Of a DNA stretch of 20,335 bases, positions 1 through 7,300 are shown piece after piece. The DNA is taken from assembly GCA_031282235.1 (NCBI GenBank), contig JAITED010000030.1, positions 1-20,335 on the forward strand. Direction: 5' to 3'. Source of the DNA: Propionibacteriaceae bacterium (GTDB lineage Bacteria; Actinomycetota; Actinomycetes; Propionibacteriales; Propionibacteriaceae). The translations under genes were made by a program, and so were the position numbers. The stretch's first letter is position 1, and each line of letters opens with the position of its first letter. Below the pieces are notes generated by a model that was given only the letters and a program-made list of their open reading frames with translations, did no database searches and was not told where the DNA came from.

Positions 1-131
1 CCCCACCCGGATTGTGCCAACCACTGCAACACCCCAGCGGTGTCAGAGAACAAAAGTTCATACCCAGGCAGCGCAACCCGCTCCCCAGTCAGCGACTCTG
101 CCAACGCTTCCAGACCTAACGCAACACTCAT
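1..131 (-). CDS. Unrecognised protein, N-terminal fragment
   Basis: Reading the minus strand from an ATG at 131 gives an open frame of 43 codons that runs off the left edge of the window. The visible residues begin MSVALGLEALAESL and continue with a mixed hydrophobic/acidic stretch; there is no signal peptide or recognisable motif. The ribosome-binding site is weak (a G-run about 10 bases upstream). The gene lies 43 bases beyond the 3' end of tRNA-Arg, on the same strand. I cannot name a family from this fragment. The call rests only on an uninterrupted frame with plausible composition. Confidence 0.5.
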   Translation of the reverse strand, partial: MSVALGLEALAESLTGERVALPGYELLFSDTAGVLQWLAQSGW

Positions 132-174
132 ACGTGACTCAACCCCCAATACTTAAGCATAATTAGCTGAAATA

Positions 175-250
175 TGGCGGCCCCGGGGCGACTCGAACGC
201 CCGACACATGGTTTAGGAAACCACTGCTCTATCCACTGAGCTACGGGGCC
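175..250 (-). tRNA. tRNA-Arg (anticodon CCU)
   Basis: The minus strand folds into a full cloverleaf. It has a 7-bp acceptor stem (GGCCCCG with CGGGGCC), a D stem GCTC/GAGC, an anticodon stem GTGGT/ACCAT closing the loop TTCCTAA, and a T arm GGGCG-TTCGAGT-CGCCC. Loop positions 34-36 read CCT, so it decodes AGG (arginine). The discriminator G is followed by an encoded CCA (175-177). The core is 73 nt without the CCA. Confidence 0.96.
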
Positions 251-347
251 AGGAAACTTAGGACAGCTTACCGCGTTTGTTTTCCGGTAGCCGCAACGGA
301 GCCTAGCAGGCAGCGCACCTAAAATCCGTATGAGTGCGTCCAGCGCG

Positions 348-821
348 TCAGTTTTTGACTAGCAGGATGTCCTCATCGTCGGGGGCTGGGGTTTCGATGG
401 CATCACGGCGGGACACCTCTGCGAAACCACAGTTGTTCAGTACCGCGAGAGCCCGCGGGTTGGTGGAGAGCACATGGGCGTATATCGGCCTAGTGTGATC
501 CAGATTGAGTATCCGCGCCATAGCTTCGGTGGCTAATCCCCGTCCCCACGCGATACGCCGAATCCAATAGAACACTTCGCGCCCGGCAGGGCCATCGAAA
601 GTCATAATGGCACCAACAAAATGCCCGCCCGCCAACATCGAATACAACTTGATGCTGGGGTCGGCGCTCAACTGCGCGATGCGGGCATCGAACTCCGCGC
701 GCGTATCAAAATCAATGGCCACAAACGGAGCCATCTGTCTCGAATCCGGGTCTGAGAGCATACCGAACATCGCATCCATGTCGGTGCCCTGTACAGGACG
801 CAACACCACTGCCATGCTCAC
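348..821 (-). CDS. GNAT-family N-acetyltransferase (RimJ/RimL-like)
   Basis: A 157-residue protein, normal length for a single-domain GNAT enzyme that moves an acetyl group from acetyl-CoA to an amine. The acetyl-CoA motif A is visible around residues 86-100 (YWIRRIAWGRGLATEAM), with the expected R-x-x-G-x-A spacing. A later stretch, STNPRALAVLNNCGF (about residues 119-133), matches the typical Asn-x-x-x-x-x-x-x-x-x-G-F motif B. The substrate cannot be inferred. The start may be GTG at 821 or ATG at 815; neither has a strong ribosome-binding site. It is last in a minus-strand group, 23 bases after a small unknown gene that itself follows the MMPL transporter closely. Confidence 0.85.
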   Translation of the reverse strand: MSMAVVLRPVQGTDMDAMFGMLSDPDSRQMAPFVAIDFDTRAEFDARIAQLSADPSIKLYSMLAGGHFVGAIMTFDGPAGREVFYWIRRIAWGRGLATEAMARILNLDHTRPIYAHVLSTNPRALAVLNNCGFAEVSRRDAIETPAPDDEDILLVKN

Positions 822-844
822 ATGTTACGGCAAGTAGCGCCTTA

Positions 845-1141
845 CTACACTAGTTTGGCTAATTCCGCGAGTTGCTCGTCTGCTCCAGCGAGCGCTTCTA
901 CGGTGAGAACGCCGGTATGTACGGCAGCCAACTCCACCACCTGCGCGCCCTCCGTATTCTCGCCAACGATGTTATCGGTGATAGTCCACTCCACGGCGCT
1001 CAGCCAATCCGCAGTCTCGGAGAACTGTTCCTCTGTCGCGTCTGCTGCCAACACCAGCAGTCCGCGCCCCACTTCGGGGCACAGAAATACGGGTAACGGT
1101 GTATCCACCCCCACCACCGGGGGCCATTGTGTCGATGCCAT
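845..1141 (-). CDS. Small conserved-looking protein of unknown function
   Basis: A 98-residue acidic protein starting MASTQWPPVVGVDTP and rich in Ala, Val, Glu and Thr. I see no signal peptide, membrane helix or metal motif. I do not recognise the family. Its ATG lies 11 bases after the MMPL stop codon, with a weak purine-rich site (AGTAGAG) overlapping that region, so it is probably translationally coupled to the transporter. The GNAT gene begins 23 bases downstream. The tight spacing on one strand is the main reason to accept it over the overlapping frames on the other strand. It could be a small cytosolic partner of the transporter, but nothing in the sequence tests that. Confidence 0.65.
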   Translation of the reverse strand: MASTQWPPVVGVDTPLPVFLCPEVGRGLLVLAADATEEQFSETADWLSAVEWTITDNIVGENTEGAQVVELAAVHTGVLTVEALAGADEQLAELAKLV

Positions 1142-1152
1142 AGCGCTCTACT

Positions 1153-3426
1153 TTAGTGAATAATCTTGAACTTTTCGTACACCCAAGCCAGCGGCTTCGG
1201 CGCCCACCAGTTCCAGCGCCCCAACACGGTCATGGTGGCCGGCACCAGCAGCATCCGCACCAACGTGGCATCGGTCAATACGGTGATGGCGAGCGCGACA
1301 CCGATTTCTTTGATGGCTACCATGTCACCGAACGTGAATCCGACGAACACCGCTACGATGATGGCCGCTGCTGAAGTGATGATACGTCCGGAGCGCTGCA
1401 AGCCGCGCTCCACCGCTTCATCGTTGCTCAAGCCCGCATCCCAGTACTCTTTGATGCGCGCCAGCAAGAACACTTCGTAGTCCATCGCTAAACCGAACCC
1501 GAACGAGATGGAGCAGACGATGATGAACGTCTCCAACCCCAACACTTTCGGCATCCCCAACAGCCCATGCTCAAAGATGAACACCGTGGCCCCCAGCGAT
1601 GCCAGCAGCGACAGCGAGTTGATAATCAGCGCCTTGATGGGCACGATTAGCGAGCCGGTCATCAAGAACAGCAACACCAGCACCGCTATCAAAATGATGG
1701 CTCCCGCTAGTGGCGCATCCTCCCAAATCATCTCCACTAGGTCATGTTGCTGCGCGGCTTGCCCGCCTACCAGAATCGGATAGCCGGGGTCGAAGTCGGT
1801 GCCCTCCCGCAAGGCGACCACCAAATCGGTCACTTCATCGCCCACTTGGTCTGCTACGGCCAAATGCGCCGAAAGCACGCTCCGGGTGGGGTCGGATGCT
1901 AACGGTTGCGGCGGCATCACAAAATCAACGTTTGGCACGGTTGACAAGTACTGATACAGCGGCAGCGCCTTATCGGCTGTGGTGTCGGCAACCACTACGA
2001 TGGATTGGGTACGCAGCGCCGGATACTGTTCCTGCACAATGTTGGTCGCCTTAGTCACTGCAGCGTCCGCAGGCAGATAATCGGAAAAAGCGGAACGCGC
2101 TTTAATGTCCCGAATTGGCCAAGCCATCGTCGCCAAAATCGCCGCAACCACCGCCATGATAAGCCAGGGGTGCCGATGTACGAAGTGTGCCAACCGCGAG
2201 AATACGCCGTGGTCACTGGAGGAATCGCTTAAAACTTTCGTCAACTGTTTCAGCCCTGGGATGCGCGCTGGCAACGCCGGACGTACCAATATGTTGCCGA
2301 GCAGTACGATAACCGCTGGCACTAAAGTCACGGCGGTAGCCACCGCTAGCACCGTAACTACTACGGCTCCGAACGCGATGGTCTTGAAGATGGCGGCTTC
2401 CATAGCGAACAGCCCCGCCAACGCGCAGGCGATGGTCAACGCCGAGAACGATACGGTACGCCCGGCGGTGGCCACCGTGGTACGCACCGCTTGCGCCACC
2501 ACCGCTTTCACATCCACCTCAGAGTGTTTAGCGCCCGGAACCACCGTCGGTACGTCATCACTATCCAGAATCCGAGCTAGCTCCTCGCGGTAGCGCGACA
2601 CCACCAGCAGGCCGTAATCAATGGAGAGCGCCACCCCGATGATGGAGATGACGTTCAAGTTGAACGAATCGACACCGCGATAGAACGTCAACGCCCACAC
2701 CGCACCCAGCCCGATAGCGATAGAGACCAGCGCCCCCAACAGCGGCAACCCCGCAGCTATCACCCCGCCGAATACGATAATCATCAGCAGCAACGCCACT
2801 GGCAAGCCGATACTCTCAGAGCGCACCAAATCTTCGCGCACCAACTCGTTGATGGCATCGCCCACTTTGGTGTTGGAAAGTTCATACGCTTTAGCGTCCG
2901 GGAACACTTTCGTAAGCGCCGTCTCTAAACCAGCCACCGTATCGTCCAACGAAGTTTGCGCCGTATGCAGCGCGCTACTGCTGAGGTCTGAGTACTCCGG
3001 CTTCAAAGTGAGGGTGAGCGCAAACCCGGTGCCCGCGGAGGAGTAGAACGCCAACGCCTGCTGGTCCTGCGGGTTGTCGAAACTGAACGGGCTAGTCACA
3101 TGCGCCACCCAGGGGTTAGTCGCCACATCCTGCAGCGCCATCACCACCGCGCCAGCTTTCGCTTGGTCAGTGGCCAACTCCGCAGCTGGCACCCCGTCCA
3201 CCACTACCATGAGGGACACGCCGCCGTCCGCGGTGGACGTCAACTCCTGCACGGTGTACGACTCGGTGCCGGTCGCCATAGCGTCCGACGATTCCATACG
3301 GTCGAACAAGCCGCCTTGCCCGTATCCGTAAAATGCGCCACTGGTGGCAGCCCCTAAAACCACCACCCAGAAGATGATAAAAACCCAGGGATGTTTGGTA
3401 AGGCCATTTCCTAGCTTGGTGAACAT
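1153..3426 (-). CDS. MMPL/RND-family membrane transporter
   Basis: A 757-residue inner-membrane protein with the two-fold architecture of the MMPL (YdfJ-like) branch of the RND superfamily. There is one N-terminal helix (about 13-33), an external loop of roughly 165 residues, a helix bundle, a cytoplasmic loop, and a second helix-loop-bundle half. The two halves carry matching signatures: DYGLLVVSRYREEL starting at Asp270 and DYEVFLLARIKEYWDAG starting at Asp649. The Asp-Tyr pairs sit where the proton relay of MMPL proteins lies. The ATG at 3426 has a good AGGGGG site about nine bases upstream. These proteins usually export lipids or small molecules using the proton gradient; the substrate is unknown here. 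The gene leads a group with a small unknown protein and a GNAT enzyme. Confidence 0.93.
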   Translation of the reverse strand: MFTKLGNGLTKHPWVFIIFWVVVLGAATSGAFYGYGQGGLFDRMESSDAMATGTESYTVQELTSTADGGVSLMVVVDGVPAAELATDQAKAGAVVMALQDVATNPWVAHVTSPFSFDNPQDQQALAFYSSAGTGFALTLTLKPEYSDLSSSALHTAQTSLDDTVAGLETALTKVFPDAKAYELSNTKVGDAINELVREDLVRSESIGLPVALLLMIIVFGGVIAAGLPLLGALVSIAIGLGAVWALTFYRGVDSFNLNVISIIGVALSIDYGLLVVSRYREELARILDSDDVPTVVPGAKHSEVDVKAVVAQAVRTTVATAGRTVSFSALTIACALAGLFAMEAAIFKTIAFGAVVVTVLAVATAVTLVPAVIVLLGNILVRPALPARIPGLKQLTKVLSDSSSDHGVFSRLAHFVHRHPWLIMAVVAAILATMAWPIRDIKARSAFSDYLPADAAVTKATNIVQEQYPALRTQSIVVVADTTADKALPLYQYLSTVPNVDFVMPPQPLASDPTRSVLSAHLAVADQVGDEVTDLVVALREGTDFDPGYPILVGGQAAQQHDLVEMIWEDAPLAGAIILIAVLVLLFLMTGSLIVPIKALIINSLSLLASLGATVFIFEHGLLGMPKVLGLETFIIVCSISFGFGLAMDYEVFLLARIKEYWDAGLSNDEAVERGLQRSGRIITSAAAIIVAVFVGFTFGDMVAIKEIGVALAITVLTDATLVRMLLVPATMTVLGRWNWWAPKPLAWVYEKFKIIH

Positions 3427-3612
3427 ATCTACTAGCCCCCTAACGAGGTCAATTGCTAAAAGTTTGCCGGTAAAAACGCCTCAGGGTTAAAACGCCGCGT
3501 CATACCATTCCTACGGCGTCAGCCGTCACCCATTTAGCATATCTGATGTAGTTCCTTACTTCGCCAGATACGCTAAAACCCCCCGAAACCACTGCCTTTT
3601 ATTAACGATTAA

Positions 3613-3631
3613 TACCCTTAAAATACGGGTA
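3613..3631 (+). promoter_or_regulatory. Candidate promoter/operator palindrome upstream of tRNA-Thr
   Basis: TACCC at 3613-3617 and GGGTA at 3627-3631 form an inverted repeat around nine AT-rich bases. The spacer contains TAAAAT (3619-3624), one base from the -10 consensus, so a bound protein would cover it. No good -35 hexamer is visible at the right distance. The 292-base gap at 3427-3718 must also hold the MMPL promoter on the other strand; nothing else stands out there except a short ACGGC/GCCGT hairpin near 3515. Confidence 0.3.
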
Positions 3632-3718
3632 GACTTTGGGAGCTATCCATGAGCTACGGCAGAATAGAACGTGGCGTTTCCTAGCGCCGCCTTTGCGCGC
3701 GGCTCATGCCCAGCGCCC

Positions 3719-3791
3719 GCCTCCGTAGCTCAGCGGCCAGAGCTCTCGCCTTGTAAGCGAGAGGTCGAGGGTTCGACTCCCTCCGGGGGCT
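3719..3791 (+). tRNA. tRNA-Thr (anticodon UGU)
   Basis: A complete 73-nt cloverleaf. The acceptor stem is GCCTCCG with CGGGGGC (one G-T pair). The D stem is GCTC/GAGC, the anticodon stem CTCGC/GCGAG around the loop CTTGTAA, and the T arm GAGGG-TTCGACT-CCCTC. Positions 34-36 read TGT, decoding ACA (threonine). The discriminator is T and the CCA is not encoded, unlike the tRNA-Arg in this window. Confidence 0.96.
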
Positions 3792-3887
3792 CCCTTTGCG
3801 GATACGAATCTGCCGGTGCAGATACGCAGAGTACGTATAAAACACCGATGGGAGCTTTGCACCAGTTTTTCGGGTAGGGTTGCCCTT

Positions 3888-4220
3888 GTGGCACTCCCGG
3901 CAGTATCAATAGACATCAGCAGACAACTCAAGGACGAGTTGGAGAATCGCTATCACCGCGGCGAAATCGACAAAAACCGCTACACCATTGAGAAAAGCAA
4001 GCTGCAGGAACGTATAAATAAAGGGCTAGCTATCAAACGCACCCCCTTTGGCATGGGCGTCAAAATCGCCGTCGTAATACTGTTATGCCTAGCCGCAGCG
4101 TTTTTTGTGTATATGACGAACTACTATCTAGCGGCCACCGGCGGGTTCAATATGTATATGGGATACGCCCTCGCCGTCGCCCAACTCGGCAGCGCCATCT
4201 GGGTGCTATCGCGCCCTTAA
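3888..4220 (+). CDS. Small two-helix membrane protein with SHOCT-like N-terminus
   Basis: About 110 residues from a GTG at 3888, which has GGTAGGG 9-15 bases upstream. The frame stays open upstream to 3816, but that part overlaps a possible -10 (TATAAA at 3836) and sits just after tRNA-Thr, so the short form is preferred. The N-terminal part contains LENRYHRGEIDKNRYTIEK, which resembles SHOCT oligomerisation motifs (a short helix, G-E-I, then a helix with E-K-x-K-L). Two membrane helices follow, at about 54-72 and 88-106. No enzyme motif is present. The gene ends 120 bases before the PFOR start on the same strand. I cannot name a function. Confidence 0.7.
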   Translation: MALPAVSIDISRQLKDELENRYHRGEIDKNRYTIEKSKLQERINKGLAIKRTPFGMGVKIAVVILLCLAAAFFVYMTNYYLAATGGFNMYMGYALAVAQLGSAIWVLSRP

Positions 4221-4340
4221 CTCGTGCTCCCGCTCCCCTAATTCGCGTATTTAGTGCCCCGTAGCCATCGGGACAACACAGAACCCCCCGCCCGATAGTA
4301 GACTGGTGAGACCGACAGTTCAACGATGAGGGGAACCACA

Positions 4341-7300
4341 GTGTCCACACCGAAATATCCGGGTTTACCAGAGGTTATTAACGGGAACGGGGCGGTCGCA
4401 CATGTGATGAAACATGTCTGCGGCGGCGTCATCGGCTATCCCATTACACCCTCCACAGAGATTGCTGAAACCTTTGAGGCCGCGCGCGCCGAGGGGCAGC
4501 TGAACGTTTGGGGGAAGCATCCTTTCTTCGTGGAGACGGAGGGGGAACACTCCGCGCAGGGCGGGGCGCTCGGTGCCGCGATGACCGGCGGCAACTTCAT
4601 CTCCAACGCTTCATCGTCACAGGGCATCCTGTACGGGTTGGAGGAGCATTACGCCACCGTCGGGAAGCGTATCGGTGGCTTCGTGCTGCAGGTAGCGGCG
4701 CGGGTGGTCACCAAGTCGAGCCTCAACGTGATGGCTGGGCATGACGACATCTACTCCCTCATCCCCACCGGCTACACCATCCTGTTCGGCTCCAACCAGC
4801 AGGAAGCCGCTGACATGGCGGCCATCGCGTACCGCGTCTCGTCGCTCTCCCTGATTCCGGTGGCCGCCACGATGGACGGTTTCGCCACCTCCCATGTGAT
4901 GAGCGAAGCCAACCTGCCGGAGCCGGAGTTGCTGAAAGCGTATCTGGGCGACCCGGCGGGGCGTATCCCTTGCCCCACCGTTGCCCAAGAGGTGCTGTTT
5001 GGTGCCAAAGGCCGGGTGTGGCAGTTGCAGCGTTTCATCGACCGGCACGCCGCAGAGCTCACCGATGCCGCCGGACTGCGCGCGTATCTTGCAGCGAACG
5101 CCGCCGCCATTGAGGACGATGATACGGCTGCCACTAGCACAGATACGCTAAACCTCATCCCAGAGAGCTTGCACGCGCAGTGGATTCGGCAGTGGAAAGG
5201 TGCTTGGAAGAAAGGCACCCGCCAACTCTGTCCGGCGCTCGTTGACCCCAACAACCCCGGCATGACCGGCCCGGTGCAGAACCAGCCCGATTTTCAGGCC
5301 ACCGCCGTTGACCACCGTACCCACTTCGCCGCCGCCGTCCCCAGCATCATCAAGCAGGCGTTCACTGAATACGGCGCGCTGACTGGCCGCGAATACGCCC
5401 CCGTCGTCGGCTACGACTGCGAGGATGCCGACTACATCATGGTGGGTCTCGGCTCCATCACTGAAGATGTACGCGCAGTGCTTCCGGTGCTGCGCGCCGC
5501 CGGGCTCAAAGTGGGCGTGGCTAGCGTGAAAGTGCTAACCCCATTCCCCGAAGCTGAGTTGATTGCCACCATAAAGAACGCTAAAGCCATCACGGTGCTG
5601 GAGCGCTCCGACGACACCGCGCTCACCCGCGCTGTCACTAGCGCTTTGCTGCACGCCCGCGCCAACGCCGATGCTCAGGTGCGCTACGAAGAATATCCCT
5701 ACCCCGAGGTGGGGGAACTGTCCAGCGTGCCCCGGCTCACCACCGCCATCTTCGGTCTGGGCGGCCATGATGTGCAGCCGCGCCACATCGTAGCCGCGTA
5801 TCGTCGCATGGCCACCGGCAAACCCACACCGCTCATCTATCTGGGCAGTCAATTTTTCGTGAAAAACCCCACCCCGGCGCTGGAAGCGTTGCAGAACAAG
5901 CTGCGCGCCGCGTATCCAGAAACCGAACTGATGGCGCTGGAGACCGAAGCGAACCCGCAGGTGCTACCGCCGGAGGGGATGCGGATTCGGTTCCACTCCG
6001 TCGGCGGCTACGGCACTATCGCCACCGGCAAGCTGCTCACCGACATTCTGGCGGGCGCTCTGGGGCTGCACAGCAAGTCAGCCCCGAAGTACGGCTCGGA
6101 GAAATCCGGGGCGGCCACCAACTACTACATCACTTTGTCCCCGGAGCCGGTGCTAATCACTAACGCCGAACTGGAGGATGTGGAGATTGTGGTGGCTCCC
6201 GACCACATGGTGTTTGCCCACACCAACCCGCTGAAAGGGCTAGTCGAGGGCGGCACTTTGCTGATGCAGTCCGATAGGGCCCCGCTGGAGGTGTGGCGCA
6301 GCCTGCCACCTGCGGCGCGTAAAACCATCCGCAACCGAAACATCAAGTTCTACGTGATTGATGCTTTCGCAGTGGCGCGTAAATACGCCCCCCGCCCCGA
6401 ACTGGAAGCCCGCATGATGGGTATCGCGTTCATCGGAGCCATCGTGGCGAACGTTGACCGAATCTCTAAAGGTTCCTCCAAGGAGCAGGTGGCCGAACTG
6501 GTGCGCCACGAAATTGAAAAGAAGTTTGGGCGTAAAGGCGCTGACATCGTAGAGGGCAACATGGCGGTCATCAAAGACGGCATGGAAGCGCAACCCATCG
6601 ACTACGATGCCCCCGAGTTTGTCGCTATCGACGCGGAACCGCCGGTTGCCAAGCTGGCGGTGCTGTCCGGGCGGATGACCACCGAGTTCACCGCCGAGCG
6701 GGGCGCAGGGCTGTTCGACCCCGGCTACTGGGATGAGATGATGGCGCGCCCGTTCCGGGAGGGCACCATCAGCGAAGCCCCGGTGCTGCCCGGTCACGGC
6801 ATGTTCATGCCTGTAGGCACCGGACAGGCCAAAGACAAGGGCATTTTCCGACGCACCGTGCCTTTTTGGAACCCGGAAATCTGCACCTCCTGCATGGAGT
6901 GCACCTTGGCCTGCCCCGACGATGCCATCCCGAACACGGTGCATGAAATCGCTGACGTGCTGCTGCTGGCCGTTGACCACGCGGGCGTGAACGGCGAAGC
7001 CTTGACGGCTTTGCGGGATTTGGTGCCCGGTTGGGCTGATTTGATTCGGCAAACGTTCAACGCCAACTCCAAGACTCGCGCTTTCACTACGGCTGCCGCT
7101 GAGGCCGCGAAACAGTTGCCGGAAAACGGCGTGTTCGCGCAGTATCAGGATGCCATCTTCGCTGAGATTGCGAAGCTGCCGGTGGCTCGTACCCGCCCCA
7201 TCTTCGACTCCGTGGAGAAAGGCGAACCGGGTGCCGGGGCGCTGTACTCCGTAGTCATCGACCCGTGGAAGTGCACCGGCTGCCTGCAGTGCGTCGAGGT

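Noticed and set aside
3704..3931. Minus-strand open frame with SRTLDLSLTRRELWPLSYGG
   Set aside because: This is the familiar spurious peptide read from the complement of a tRNA (here tRNA-Thr at 3719-3791).
4299..4304. TAGACT as the -10 of the PFOR operon
   Set aside because: The position is plausible but no -35 hexamer lies 16-19 bases upstream, so I could not support a promoter call.
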